In this document: piece after piece, positions 23,525 through 36,099 of the stretch
Numbering within the stretch: the stretch's first letter is position 1
Layout: every line of letters begins with the position of its first letter
Assembly: GCF_024139115.2 (NCBI RefSeq)
Contig: NC_085140.1
Coordinates: 418,078,283 to 418,142,282, forward strand
From: Armigeres subalbatus
Lineage: Eukaryota > Arthropoda > Insecta > Diptera > Culicidae
Reading direction: 5' to 3'
Length of the DNA: 64,000 bases
Position numbers and translations under genes: made by a program
Notes under the pieces: generated by a model
What the model was told of the DNA's origin: nothing
The model's input: only the letters and a program-made list of their open reading frames with translations
Databases searched by the model: none

Positions 23525-26500
23525 TTAGATTTTGATGTCAGAAGCACAAAGAAAACTATAAATGGCCTGCATATAGACAACATCACGATCTCCCAAAACA
23601 CCGCGAACTTCCCTGAAGGGTTGTTTACCTCGGGCCACAAGGGTATCCAATAATTGCTCTCTGGAGGCGTCATTTTCCGAACAGGACCAAACTACGTGAT
23701 CGATGTCATCATAACCGGCTCCGCACCTACATAAGTTGCTATCGACAAGGTTTATTCTGTACAGATGTGCGTTTAGTGAATAGTGATTAGACATAAGTCT
23801 CGACATCACGCGAATGAAGCCTCGACTTAAGTCCTCACCTCTGAACCACGCTCGCCCAGAAACTTTTGGAACTATGGAAAATAGCCACCGTCCAAGTTCG
23901 TTGTGTGTCCAATTTCTTTGCCAACTTTGAAGAGTACTCTGACGGACTAATGGGAAAAACTCGTTGCTCGAGTATTGTCTATCATAAACTTCACCTTCCT
24001 GTGCGCCCACCTTTGCCAGCGAGTCTGCCTTCTCATTGCCGTAGATTGAGCAGTGAGATGGGACCCAAACAAAGGTAATCTTGAATGATCTTTCGACCAA
24101 AACACGCATCTGCTCTCTTATGTTTGTAAGAAAGTAAGATGCGTGCTTAACAGGTTTCATCGACCGGAGTGCCTCGATAGAACTAAGACTATCCGAGAAG
24201 ATGAAATAATGGTCTACGGGCTGATTGGAAATAATCCCCAAAGCGAAGTTAATTGCTGCCAGCTCAGCAACATAAACCGAGCACGGTTCCTGAAGTTTTC
24301 GGAAGGTGGTTGAAGTTACATTGAAAACACCGAAGCCAGTGGATCCGTTAATGCGAGAACCATCAGTGAAATATCTGTTGTTGCAATTGACATGTTCATA
24401 TTTTTCTGAAAAAGGGAGGGAATAGATATTTGTCGAAGATGATCTGGTATTCCTTGAATAGCGTATTTCATGGACAGATCGTATTCAATTGAGGAACTGT
24501 CGTTGGTGAAGTGAACTCGAGGTGGATTATAACACGGAAGACAAAGATCTGAAGAAATGTAGTTGAGATAGACTCTAAGGAATCTTGAACGACAAGTCAG
24601 TTCAAGCATTTTATCGAAGTTATCTAAGACAAGTGTGTTACTTGTTCCACATTTGACGAATATTCTAAGTGAGAGCTCCCAGTAACGGTGCTTTAAAGGA
24701 GTGACTCCAGCAAGCACCTCCAGGCTCATGTTATGCGTCGAATGCATACAGCCAAGGGCAATACGCAAACAACGATACTGAATTCGTTCCAATTTGATCA
24801 GGTGGCAATCAGCTGCTGAGAGGAAGCAGAAAGAGCCATACTCTAAAACAGAGAGAATAGTTGTTCTATAGAGTTTGATGAGGTCTTCCGGGTGAGCACC
24901 CAATGTTCCGGAGATAGAACGTAGAAAATGGATCCTTTTCCGGCATTTTGTATCAAATACTCAAAATGGAGCTTCCAAGTACATTGAGAATCAAACACGA
25001 CCCCAAGGTATTTAGAAGATAAAGATTGGTTGATGTCATCATTCAACAGTTTTAGTTTCAGTTGAGCTGGGTACCGCTTCCTAGTAAACACAACCAACTG
25101 AGTTTTTGCGGTGAAAACTCGATCCCTAGATGTCTGGCCCAAACAGTCAGATTATCCAGGGTACTTTGTAATGGTCCTTGCAAGACAGCTGCACATGGAC
25201 CTCTTAGAGAGACCACGGCATCATCTGCAAGTTGTCTGAGCGTGCATTGTCCTTCCAAACAATTGTCAATATCTTTAACATAGAAATTATAAAGCAAGGG
25301 ACTTAAACATGATCCTTGGGGAAGGCCCATGTAGCTATTTCTGGAAGTTGTCAGAGTGCCGAGTGTGAAGTTCATTTGTTTTTCTGACAACAAATTATAC
25401 AAGAAATTGTTCAAAATAACGGGTAATCCACTACTGTGCAGATTGTCTGACAGTACTTCTATGGAAACTGAATCAAAAGCGCCCTTAATATCCAAGAATA
25501 CTGAAGCCAATTGCTCCTTGTGCGCAAAGGCCAGTTGTATATCTGAAGAAAGCAACGCTAGACAATCGTTTGTTCCTTTCCTTTTCGAAATCAAACTGAG
25601 TATTTGAAAGCAATGCATTTTCTTCGACCCAATGGTCGACTCTTGAAAGGATCATTTTCTCCAATAATTTTCTCATGCATGATAGCATGGCAATCGGTCG
25701 GTATGAATTGTGATTAGACGCTGGTTTCCCAGGCTTTTGAATAGCTATTACTTTGACCTGTCGCCATTCAGGTGGCACAATGTTGTACTCCATGAAACAG
25801 TTGTACAGGTCAAGTAATCGTCTTTTTGCGATATCTGGGAGGTTTTTAAGAAGATTGAATTTGATGTTATCGCATCCCGGAGCAGAGTTATTCGATGAAA
25901 GAAGAGACATAGAAAGTTCCAGCATTGAGAATGGTCCTCCCAAAGAACCGGGATCAGTGACTGATTCTCGAAATAGCGGTTCTGCTGGTACGGAATCTGG
26001 GCAGACCTTTTTTGCGAAGTTGAATATCCATCGATTGGAGTATTCTTCACTCTCATTGGTGGAAATGCGGTTCCGCATGTTGCGAGCCGTTTTCCAAAGT
26101 GTTGTCATTGAGGTTTCTCGTGATAGTCCCTCGACAAAACGTCGCCAGTAGCTACGTTTTTTTGCCTTGAGAAGATTTTTGAGTTTTCTTTCGAGCCTCA
26201 AATACTCTTCAAAAGCTCTGACCTTCCGTGTTTACGGAAGGCCTTGAAGGCATCAGATTTCTCAGAATACAACTTAGTACATTCATCATCCCATCCAGGA
26301 GTGGCTGGTCTTCTGATGACAGATGTACTTGGAACGCGTCGTTTCTGAGCTTCTAGTGCGCTTTTTGAATCAACTCAATAAGGAATCGATATTCATCCAA
26401 AGGTGGAAGAGTATCAGTTGATTCAATACCAATTTTACCGCCGATGCAAATTTTTGCCAGTCAATGTTCTTCGTGAGATCGAAAGGAACATTAACTGGCT

Positions 26501-27191
26501 CAGATTGTTGATAGCCACTCTTAATTGTGGTGACTATCGGCATATGGTCACTACCATGGGGATCTTGAATTACCTTCCACGTGCAATCTAATGATAGTGA
26601 ATTTGAACATAAAGACAGATCAATACGGCTTTGTTGACCATTTGGTCCTATTCGAGTTACTTCACCAGTGTTCAAAATATTCAAATTGAAATCGTCACAC
26701 AAATCATAGAAAATAGACGCTCTATAATCGTCATACGTTTCGCCCCATCCAATACCATGTGCGTTCATATCACCCAATATCAATACTGGAGATGATAGGA
26801 GGGCGACTGCGCTCCAAAAATGTCGACGATTAATAGAGGCATTTGGAGGAATGTACACTGAAGCTATGCAAAGATCTTTATTCTTCACATTTACTTGGCA
26901 TGCGACGATTTCTAAGCCGGGAACAGTCGGAATGGGAATTTTGTAGAAGGAGTAGCATTTTTTGATCCCCAAAAGAACGCCACCATAATGATCATCCCGA
27001 TCTTGGCGAATAATATTAAAATCGTGGAAGTTGATTTCATCTTCAGAAGAAAGCCATGTTTCACAGAGTGCAAATATATCGCAATCGGAATTGCGAATCA
27101 AAAACTTGAACACGTCTAATTTATTTTTCAGACTATGACAGTTCCACTGCAGCACAGCGATTGTATCTTGGGTATTGGCCGTATTATCCAT
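23525..27191 (-). pseudogene. LINE ORF2: endonuclease, reverse transcriptase, RNase H
   Basis: ORF2 starts MDNTANTQDTIAVLQWNCHS. The endonuclease (about 27170-26500) shows ALCETWL, YGGVLLGI, LGDMNAHG and GSDHMPI, the expected catalytic motifs. The reverse transcriptase (about 25950-24900) shows PGCDNIKFNLLK, VFLDIKGAFDSV, GLPQGSCLSPLLYN and QLADDAVV. The aspartates of LADD are kept. RNase H keeps all four positions: FTDGS near 24350, AELAAI, FSDSLSS and GNEKADSLA. The C-terminus has CRCGAGYDDIDHVVWSC. The frame is broken at about five places (near 26400, 25590, 25100, 24880 and 24385), so no full protein can be made. It nicks target DNA and copies RNA at the nick in active relatives. Confidence 0.88.
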
Positions 27192-28560
27192 CGAAAGATA
27201 CAATTCCTGCAAGAAGGGGCCATGAAACAGTCAATTGCTTCAGATAACTTTCCACTGTTGGTATAAAAAGGTCAATGATAGGCCTCAATGAATTCGGAAT
27301 ATTGAATAAATTCAAAAAGCGGTCCACAAGGTCCTTAAAGGAGATCAATCCTCGCTTGGACGGAATACTTTTACTAGAAGTGCGAATTACTTTTTTTCTT
27401 TCGTTGATTCTCCTAGCCGGATGTTTCTTCGAAACATCGGATTTTGGCAATGGCGGGAATGCCTTACTGCAACTAGGATCAAAAGAAGCAGTAGGGACAG
27501 GTTGCTTCGGAATTTTAAATAAACCCCATTACCTTCAGATTTTGCCAAGCTTTTATGGATGATTTTTGTTCTCTTGCGGCGCGATCCCGGGAAGACGGTT
27601 GCTTCCTCTTTTCGGGCACGTGTACCTCCGCAGGATCATCCATATCGGCTGCGTCAGAGTCCAATTCATCAATGGATATGGAATCATAATAATCACTTAC
27701 ACGAACGGTGGCTGAAATAGCAGTCGATGCAGTGGCTGTGGCGGATGTGTCTTGCGACTTAACCATTTCCGCATACGACTGCTTGGAGCGCTGTACCAAC
27801 GAGCGCTTCACTTTTTGGGTGCGCTTTTTGTACACCGGGCATTCCTGCAAACCATGGGGAGGATTCAAACCACAATAAGCACATTTTGTTGCCTGTTGCT
27901 GGCAGGACTCCTCCCGATGCCTTTCAGAGCATTTGCCACAACGTGGTTTGTTGTCACAAAACTCGGCAGTGTGACCAAGTTGTTTGCAATTGGTACAATT
28001 AAATACCCTTGGCACAAAAAGACGCACCGGAAATAGCATGTTTTCAATTTCAACATATTTTGGGAGCATCGAACCGGCGAACGTCACCCGAAGCGAACCT
28101 GACTTGGAATATACCTTCTTTCCATCTACCGTGGCTGCTGAATGCAATTCCTTGCAGTCCAGAATATCCACGGTAGACTCCATTGCATTCTTTAGGCGGC
28201 CTTTTCCCGCAAGTACATCCTTGCAAGTCAGGCTCGCTGCGTTGATCACACCTTCAATTTCGACCTCCCGCGAGGGACATAAACCATGTATTCAACATTG
28301 TACGCCCTGTCGCCAGCAATTTCATTCGCCACCTGGTATGTAGGTGCGGTGATGCGTAATTTGTTCCTGTTGATCTGGCTAAAATCAAGCTTCGGAAAAC
28401 GACGCGTCAAATCTCGTTTAATGCCGAGAAAATCTAGGCTTTTTACTTTCTGCCGAAAGTAAACAACCCAAGGCCCAGGCGAAGCCGCATGGTACAATCG
28501 AGTGCGCCCTCCATCTTTAGCAGGCACATTGCCTTCTCCAGTCTCCGCCTCCATTCTCAC
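27184..28560 (-). pseudogene. LINE ORF1, gag-like nucleic-acid-binding protein
   Basis: The frame begins MRMEAETGEG at 28560 and would run to the stop at 27184. It is broken near 28275, where a single missing base separates YMVYVP from VINAASLTCKD, and again near 27515. Three zinc knuckles follow each other: CTNCKQLGHTAEFC, CGKCSERHREESC and CAYCGLNPPHGLQEC. They are expected to bind the element's RNA. A Lys/Arg-rich linker follows (KKRTQKVKRSLVQRSKQ). The stop codon lies within the first codons of ORF2 (ATGGATAA), so the two frames overlap by 8 bases and ORF2 may be translated by reinitiation. The usual order gag then pol is kept. Confidence 0.85.
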
Positions 28561-28931
28561 CCCGCAAGGTGGAAGGATAATTTTGCTTATACTAACTTAA
28601 AACTAATAGCAAATTAGAAAAAAAAAAACTTAAAAAAAACTAATTTGATTAATTCTAAGCAGTCCCACTCTGTATCAAACAGAAGGGAGAACAATAAAAA
28701 GTTTGCCACTTATCTGCCCCTGCTGCTGTAGGTAGCAGCAGTAACAATAGCCTGCTTCACTGGCGTCGCCAGAAGCAGCTACTTCACTCGCCGACAGCGA
28801 TCGCCTTGGATCCGTAGGTAGGAGCGCACCACACAATAGCCGTTTCACTACCGAACACAATCCGCGATGAGACACAGCACACACGTCTGGCTCGTTCGAA
28901 CTATCGGCACGGAATGATGATTATCTTTGTT

Positions 28932-30321
28932 GCTGGCATCTTGCAGTGCTATGTAGCTTAAACTTTGTTAGCAATTTTACGGTATTGACGCTTAAGTTTC
29001 AAACCCAAAATGCATCCATGTATCCATGCCATGCGGATATTATGAAACATTTCAAAGCTTTGATCCTAATCTTGACTTGTATCATCTCAAACTCTATGAT
29101 TTATATGAGTGTACCAGGTCTCCGGTTCTTTTAATTCGTTACTCATCCCTGACATGTGACGTCTCCAAATTGATTATTTTGCAAATCAATGGAAGGGTAG
29201 AAATAGGGCGAGTTTTGTACGTATTCTATCCACTTAACCATTTCCAAAACGATGTCCTAAGCCCACTGAGAACTATCATTTTGAAAACTTATTTTTTTTA
29301 AAATCATACGAGTGAGAAAAGTAGGGTAACCGTACCCTTAGTGGAGGTAACACCAATTCAATAGTGGAGGTAGTGGGGTTTTTAATGAGATTTTTCATAA
29401 CTACACTGCTATATATGCTGTAAAATCCAGGTTACACACTAACTTTTTCTATAAGGCATTTTATGAGACAGATCGAAACAGCTGTTTTTCTTGTGTTTAT
29501 CTACTTTGACAATTAGTGGGAGCCCGTTTGTTTGATAATTTAGAATAAAGAATAAAGAATAAAGATTTTCATATGATTCTTAAAACGTATCGTCAGATTA
29601 TTCATACCACTGCATTCTAAGCATGAACTGCTGAAGAAAACACGAATGAAAAGTAAAAAGTTACAAACATTATTTTGTTTTCGGACCTAACGGAATGTTC
29701 ACGCAGAATCATACCAAAACAAAACATTAAAAGTAAACAATCGGGCCACCACGAAACGTCTCATAAAATGCCTTATTTCAAGATCGGCAAAATTGGGCAC
29801 CGCTGTAACTCAGTAAATTTCAAAACTGAGTTTCGGCAGAACATTTCATTTTTTACTGATTCTCAGCAAAATATTTGCTGTATCTCAGCAACTAAAACGT
29901 CGCTTTTACTGAAATCTCGGCATAAATCATGTTTGCTGAAACTCGGCGGTGCCCATCTCGGGAAAATAAACAAAAAATGCTGAGATCTCGGCGAAAAAAA
30001 TTAAGTGTGTACCTTAAGATATCGCTTGAAAAACTATTGAAAACAATGATTTTCCCTAATAAAATTGACTCCCTTGTACGATAGCATGAACATGGGAACC
30101 AACATTAGTTTGCACCACCACTAAAGCAGCAGTGTATCCATTATGTGTATGTTATGTTAAGCTGGTTTTCGATGTCTTTCTGAATAGATTTAGAAGCCTT
30201 CTCGCTTTATCGTTGCAATATTGGAATTAAAGTAAGCTAGTTAATTGTATAATTACTAATATCTTTGGTTTGCTTCTTGGATCTGACACTGAAATAGTCC
30301 AGTATGTTTGATCTACTTCCA
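28932..30321. other. AT-rich sequence with a small repeat, no gene
   Basis: 29545-29565 has three AATAAAG units. 29795-29960 is bounded by GGGCACCGC and GCGGTGCCC and is filled with variants of CTGAGATCTCGGC, which looks like a small fold-back repeat. Nothing coding is recognised. Confidence 0.5.
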
Positions 30322-30323
30322 TA

Positions 30324-31638
30324 GAGTAGAGTGGGGCAAGAGTGCGCGTGGGGTAAGAGTACGTTTTCGATTTTTTGAAGTAATAAAAAAAGATAAACTA
30401 GCAGCACTGCATCAGTTTGACAGGTATTTTGGCCAACTATTATCATGTATAATTGTGAACGATTTGAATAAACAACAAGGGAGATATGGAGTTGGATAAC
30501 TTTTTGGCCATTTTGCTAAAAATAATTGGATTTCCGCAACTAGTATTTCATTACCATATATACGTTCATTCAGGTGAACATTATACCATTTCGATAACCT
30601 ATTGTATAGAGTATTTTATGGTACAGAACACCAATCCGGTTGGTTTCCCAAGTAGGCAAAACCATTACTTAAATAATTTTTGGGACTGTGGGGTAAAAGT
30701 ACGCAGGAACCGGTGGGGCAAGAGTACGCATATGAATCTTCAAATTATGATGTCTAACCCGTATCTCCGGCCGAAATAAGACTTCTTCCAGAGCGTTAAG
30801 ATCCACAGCTAAGAAAAAAGGGACAGAATTCGAAATTATCACAAGTTTTTAGGCTAAGTTGAAGTAATTCGGTGTTAGAAAGGACTTAGCGAACAAAGCA
30901 CTGAAGCGAAATAATGAAATTGTTTTAGGACTTGTGTATACCTAAACATAGTACGAAAACACAATTTCATCTAAATGATAATTTCATTTAATCAAAAGAA
31001 ACATTCATAAATTACGCAACGTTTAGCTGGGAGGGGTTGTGAGATGTGTGACGATCCATATAACTTTTAGAGGATTCATACAAATAGTGTAAGATAGGGG
31101 GGAGGGGTGATGAAATAGTAAAATTTTACGTTACGTGATTGGTGGACTTTCTTTGAGGAAAATGCCTTTGTATACGCCACGCGAAACCTGATATATATTT
31201 TTACCTCTATAGTTTTTTGTATATATAAAAAACAATGGTTTTTCGTATGAAAGTGCACATTTTTAGGATCCCCTCCCCCTTTAAGAGTTACGTAATCTTA
31301 AAACATTCCCTAATATATGCTCATTAAACATCAATTAAATGTTATTAACTCTTATTTGTGTTAATATATACTTAAAGAACATGATTGGATAAATGCGTAC
31401 TCTTACCCCACCCGATGCGCACTTTTACCCCACCGGTGGGGTAAGAGTGCGTTTTTCACTTGTCTTGCAATAAGGGTTTTACTAAAACGAATTTCATTAA
31501 TTTCAATATTTTTTACACTGGGTAACATAAAGGAAGAGTATATGAATCATCGACACTGATTTGATATGCAGAAGCTTGCTTCATAAGGGCCACATGATCG
31601 ATTGAAAACTAAGTGCGTACTCTTGCCCCACTCTACTC
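30324..31638. mobile_element. TA-flanked MITE with GAGTAGAGTGGGGCAAGAG ends
   Basis: The left end GAGTAGAGTGGGGCAAGAG matches the complement of the right end. TA flanks both ends. Subterminal and internal copies of GTGGGGTAAGAGTACG occur at 30347, 30692 and 30714, and inverted at 31398-31452. Many repeats of a potential transposase-binding word are typical of some Tc1/mariner relatives. No intact transposase is present. Length is about 1.3 kb. Confidence 0.8.
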
Positions 31639-32712
31639 TACTGGAACATAGCCTGCCTTTAAACTTGCGTTCTTTTGCCCATTTTCTTTTGATATCACTC
31701 ATATAGGTAGACAGGCATGCCAGTTGGTGAGTGCCAATATTCAAATACACATAAAAAATTACATAAAGGAAAAATTCTTCGCTGAATTTTCATGTGCCGA
31801 TATTTTTAGTGAAATTTTGTGTTGATCTGCTACAAAATAATACTGTCTAGTTGCTTCATATATTTTGTTGTATAAAACTAGTAATAAATTAATTGTCTCA
31901 TAATATTTATGAACTAATTCAAGAGTCTAGATAAATCAAGAGATGAAAAATCACAGGGATACAGTCTCGCTAGCATAATTTCTGTTAGGGCTCGTACACT
32001 AATTACGTAAGCACGTATGGGTGGAGGGGGGGGGGGGGTTTGTGGTTGTTAAGTTTAAAATACGCTTTTAAATTGTATGTTTTTATTGATTACAAAGTCT
32101 ATAAGAATTTGAGGAAATTTGACATTATCATTGTTTAAATTAGGCAAATGAGATAGTATTTTCAAAAGCTACTTGTTTTGAAAAGTTGAACAAAAGTTTT
32201 CAGAAAAACTGACTCAGTCTCAAGCAGGCTCTAGTTTTGGAACGATAGACAGAATGGGCATATGAAACGCGAATATAGAGCCATTGCTAGCTATTATTAG
32301 TTTTCTTCCGGTTGATATGATGTTCAACTGTTTTTTCCTTGCTCGTACATCAAAGTTGTACCGAAAGGCTATAATAGGATTACTCCAATAATGAACTTTT
32401 GGTAGAAGGCCCGGAGGCCCATAGTGTTTTATGCCAATCGACTCAGCTTAACAAACTGAGGTGATGTTTGTTTGTGTGTATGTATGTGTGTGTGTTTGTG
32501 TACAAATTTTGTAAACACACTTTTTGGAACATAGCGTTACCCGCATTCGATGTGGAATATGGTCCCATTGTTTGGTATTGAAAATTGGCCCGATTGAACA
32601 TTGCATTTCGGAATTATTAAAACATCATTGTTTTTTCCCAAGGGTCCCCTCTTAAAAAGAAAATTCAAGATAGAATTTTTTTTTCAAAAATGGTGACAAT
32701 GCATAATAATTA
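31639..32712. other. Dispersed repeat fragments, no gene
   Basis: 31988-32040 starts with GGCTCGTACACTAATTACG and a G run. 32400-32500 is a minus-strand piece of the CA-rich module (complement of ACATCATCTCA and GAGTCGAT) that recurs in several elements here. Confidence 0.55.
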
Positions 32713-32796
32713 CAGGTCGGATTCGATTATCCGGAGTTTCGATTTTAAGATAATCGAACCCTCCGGATAATTGAATCACCAGAAAAAAAAACCAAA

Positions 32797-33232
32797 TTAA
32801 TCCACCTAGCGTTAGTGGTGCCTTTCTCGCGCATTATAAAAATGAGAAAAACATGTGGAGTGGATTGCATCGGTTTCTGTAAAAAAAAAGTTTTTCGATT
32901 TTGTTTTTTTTTAAACGGGGGACCCTTGACAAAAACAATGTTTTTTAAATAACTCTGGAACGCAATGGCCGATCAAACCAATTTTCAATAGGAAATAACT
33001 AGACTGCAATCCGCGTCAATTGTAACTTGTTGCGAGCAAATTGGATAATGGTTAGTACTAAAAAGTGTGTCTCACATTTTTGTACACACACATACAGACA
33101 TCATCTCAATTCGTCGAGCTGAGTCGATTGATATGTAACACTATGGGTCTCCGAGCCTTCTATCAAAAGTTCGGTTTCGAAGTGATCCTATAGCCTTTAC
33201 ATATACTTTGTATACGAGAAAGGCAAAAATAA
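32797..33232 (+). mobile_element. CCACCTAGCG-end repeat (family D), copy a
   Basis: It starts TTAATCCACCTAGCG...GCCTTTCTCG and ends ACGAGAAAGGCAAAAA. The interior contains ACACATACAGACATCATC, CGTCGAGCTGAGTCGATTG and CACTATGGGTCTCC. The same order is seen at 55683-56100, and parts occur elsewhere. There is no coding. Confidence 0.7.
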
Positions 33233-33274
33233 TCTGGAATTAAATATCACTTATGTTTTATTTTACACTAGCTT

Positions 33275-36075
33275 TATGTACCCGGCCTTGCTCGGAGTTG
33301 CCAGTTTGGTTCGCAGTTTTTTTTTCACAATCGAAAAATAATAAAACCAATTGATTAACAGGGTAATTGTGTTTACTTGTTGATACTTCATCATTTGAGT
33401 AAAAGCAAGCTTTTGGAAATATTGACTGATTTTGAAGAAGGGGGTTTGAATAGCCTTATTCCGGGCAAACGTCTATTTCTAAAGAAGGGAAAACATCCAC
33501 CGATGTCTTATTCCGGGCAAACGCATATTTTTAAAGAAGGGATCACATCCACCATTGCCTTATTCCGGGAAAATGCCTACTTTTAAAGGAGAAATCACAT
33601 CCACCATCCAGAAGAAAACACATTATTCATTGCATCTCACTGGGCAAACTATGATTCCGATGAAGGGTAACAATTATCATTGGTTTATACCCAGCAAATG
33701 CATGCTTTCTATGAAAGATTTTTCTGATGCTGTTCAGTATTATCAGTATTCAGTATTCACTTCATGTCGAATGACCTTAGGCCAAATAGTGTTATGTTGA
33801 TGGCCTGCTTCATTCAGGGATACGTCATTTTCAGGGAAATGTTATTGTCGAGGATTTGCTATTTTTGAGGAATTGTTTTTGGAGCATTGTACAATGTCAA
33901 AGAACCTCGGATGAACTAAAGAAGAAGGATTTTAAATTAAGTCGTTTTCTAAACAATACCCAACCCCAACATCATGCCGCATTTCAAAAACTCCTCCAAG
34001 CCTCTCTAAAATAGTTTCCTTTGGGTAAACAATACGTGTTTAAATATTTGGTTTGAATTCACCCATGCGATAAAAAGGTATACCAAACTGTTCGTTTAAT
34101 AAATATATTCTCTCTCGTTCAGCTATGACAGTCTTACCCAGTCTGATGTAGTCTTTCATAGACAGAGAATATGGGTTCCAAATTTGGTGAACATCGGAAA
34201 TGGGTTCAGAAGTTATGCTGAATAGATCGCCAACTAAACAATACCTCTCTCTCACAACCTCCCCATTTTAAACGGACCTACCAATATCCACTAAAATCGT
34301 TTCCTTAGGACAGACAATATTTGATACAAATTTGGTCAAATCGGTCATGGGGCTCAAGACTTACATTGAGTTGATCGATTTCAAAACAATACCCCTTCCC
34401 ACATACCATCTCTTATTTCCCAAGAGCATGCTTAACCTCCCTTCCGTCTCTCCTTAAGATAAAGAATGTGTGTTCCAAATTTGGTTGATATCGGCTGAGG
34501 GGTTTAGAAGTTACAATGAGTTGATCGATAACTTAGCAATTGCCCTCCCTCCTTACCCTCCCCCTTTTCCAAAAAGCATCCTTAACCCCACTATCGTCGT
34601 CTCCTTAAGATAAAGAATGGGTGTTCCAAATTTGGTTGAGATTGGCCAAGGGGTTCAGAAGGTACACTGAGTTGATCGACGACTAAGCAATACCCCTCCC
34701 CCCACACCCTCCCCCTTTTCCGAACAGCATCCATAACCCCCCTATCGTCGTCTCCTTAAGATAAAGAATGTGTGTCCCAAATTTGGTTGAGATCGGCCAA
34801 GGGGTTCAGAAGGTACACTGAGTTGATCGATGTCTAAGCAATACCCCTCCCCTCACACCCTCCCCCTTTTCCGAACAGCATCCATAACCCCCCTATCATC
34901 GTCTCCATAAGATAAAGAATGAGTGTTCCAAATTTGGTTGAGATCAGCCAAGGGGTTCAGAAAGTACACTGAGTTGATGGCTGACTAAGCAATACCCCTC
35001 CCTCCACACCCTCCCCCTTTTCCAAACAGCATCCATAACCCCCCTATCGTCGTTTCCTTAAGATAAAGAATGTGTGTCCCAAATTTGGTTGAAATCGGTC
35101 AAGGGGTTCAGAAGGTACACTGAGTTGATCGATGACTAAGCAATACCCCTCCCACACACCCTCCCCCTTTTCCGAACAGCATCCATAACCCCCCTATCAT
35201 CGTCTCCTTAAGATGAAGAATGAGTGTTCCAAATTTGGTTGAGATCGGCCAAGGGGTTCAGAAGGTACACTGAGTTGATGGATGACTAAGCAATACCCCT
35301 CCCCCCACACCCTCCCCTTTTCCGAACAGCATCCATAACCCCCTATCGTTGTCTCCTTAAGATAAGGAATGTGTGTCCCAAATTTGGTTGAAATCGGTCA
35401 AGGGGTTCAGAAGGTACACTGAGTTAATGAATGACTAAGCAATACCCCTCCCCCCACACCCTTCCCCTTTTCCGAACAGCATCCATAACCCCACTATCGT
35501 TGTCTCCTTAAGATAAAGAATGGGTGTTCCAAATTTGGTTGAGATTGGCCAAGGGGTTCAGAAGGTACACTGAGTTGATGGATGACTAAGCAATACCCCT
35601 CCCCCCACACCCTCCCCCTTTTCCGAACAGCATCCATAACCCACTATCGTTGTCTCCTTAAGATAAAGAATGTGTGTCCCAAATTTGGTTGAAATCGGTC
35701 AAGGGGTTCAGAAGGTACACTGAGTTAATGGATGACTAAGCAATACCCCTCCCCTCACACCCTCCCCCTTTTTCGAACAGCATCCATAACCCCACTATCG
35801 TTGTCTCCTTAAGATAAAGAATGTGTGTCCCAAATTTGGTTGAAATCGATCAAGGGGTTCAGAAAGTACACTGAGTTGATGGATGACTAAGAAAAACCCC
35901 TCCCCCCACACCCTCCCCTTTTTCTAACAGCATCCATAACCCCCCTATCGTCGTCTCCTTAAGATAAAGAATGTTTGTTCCAAATTTGGTTAAAATCGGT
36001 CAATGCGTTCCGAAGTTATGCTGGAACATACATACAAACATACATACAAACATACAAACATTGAGTTTTATATAT
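33275..36075. mobile_element. Repeat element starting CTTTATGTACCCGGCC, carrying an internal tandem array
   Basis: It begins near CTAGCTTTATGTACCCGGCC and ends with GAAGTTATGCTGGAACATAC, a CATA/CAAA run and TTTTATATATATGG. This pairing of ends is typical of a widespread insect repeat class. 33400-33700 has loose repeats around TTATTCCGGGCAAACG. The centre has expanded into the array described separately. Confidence 0.5.
34290..36010 (+). repeat. Tandem array, about 11 copies of a 150-bp unit
   Basis: The marker CTCCTTAAGATAAAGAATG recurs near 34450, 34601, 34752, 34903, 35054, 35204, 35353, 35504, 35654, 35805 and 35955, at intervals of 149-151 bases. Each unit also carries CAAATTTGGTTGA, AAGGGGTTCAGAAGGTACAC, TAAGCAATACCCCTCCC and CGAACAGCATCCATAACC. 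Central units are nearly identical and the upstream ones (33960-34440) degenerate, as expected of unequal crossing-over. No open frame persists across units. Confidence 0.92.
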
Positions 36076-36099
36076 ATGGATGCAGTGGTGTAGTTAGAA

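Larger units (their letters stand above)
23149..28917 (-). mobile_element. Full-length I-like non-LTR retrotransposon, frame-broken
   Basis: The element is bounded by a perfect 14-bp duplication, TGATTATCTTTGTT, at 23135-23148 and 28918-28931. Its poly(A) end appears as a T run at 23149-23158. In order on the minus strand it has a 5' UTR, a gag-like ORF1 with zinc knuckles, an ORF2 with apurinic endonuclease, reverse transcriptase, RNase H and a C-terminal CxC...H...C segment, and a 3' UTR of about 370 bases. RNase H after the reverse transcriptase and three knuckles in ORF1 fit the I group. Several frameshifts make this copy inactive. It lies antisense within the presumed intron of the homeobox gene. 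Confidence 0.9.

Noticed and set aside
34290..36010. Regular repeats considered as a CRISPR array
   Set aside because: The repeated unit is 150 bp with no unique spacers, in a eukaryotic genome.
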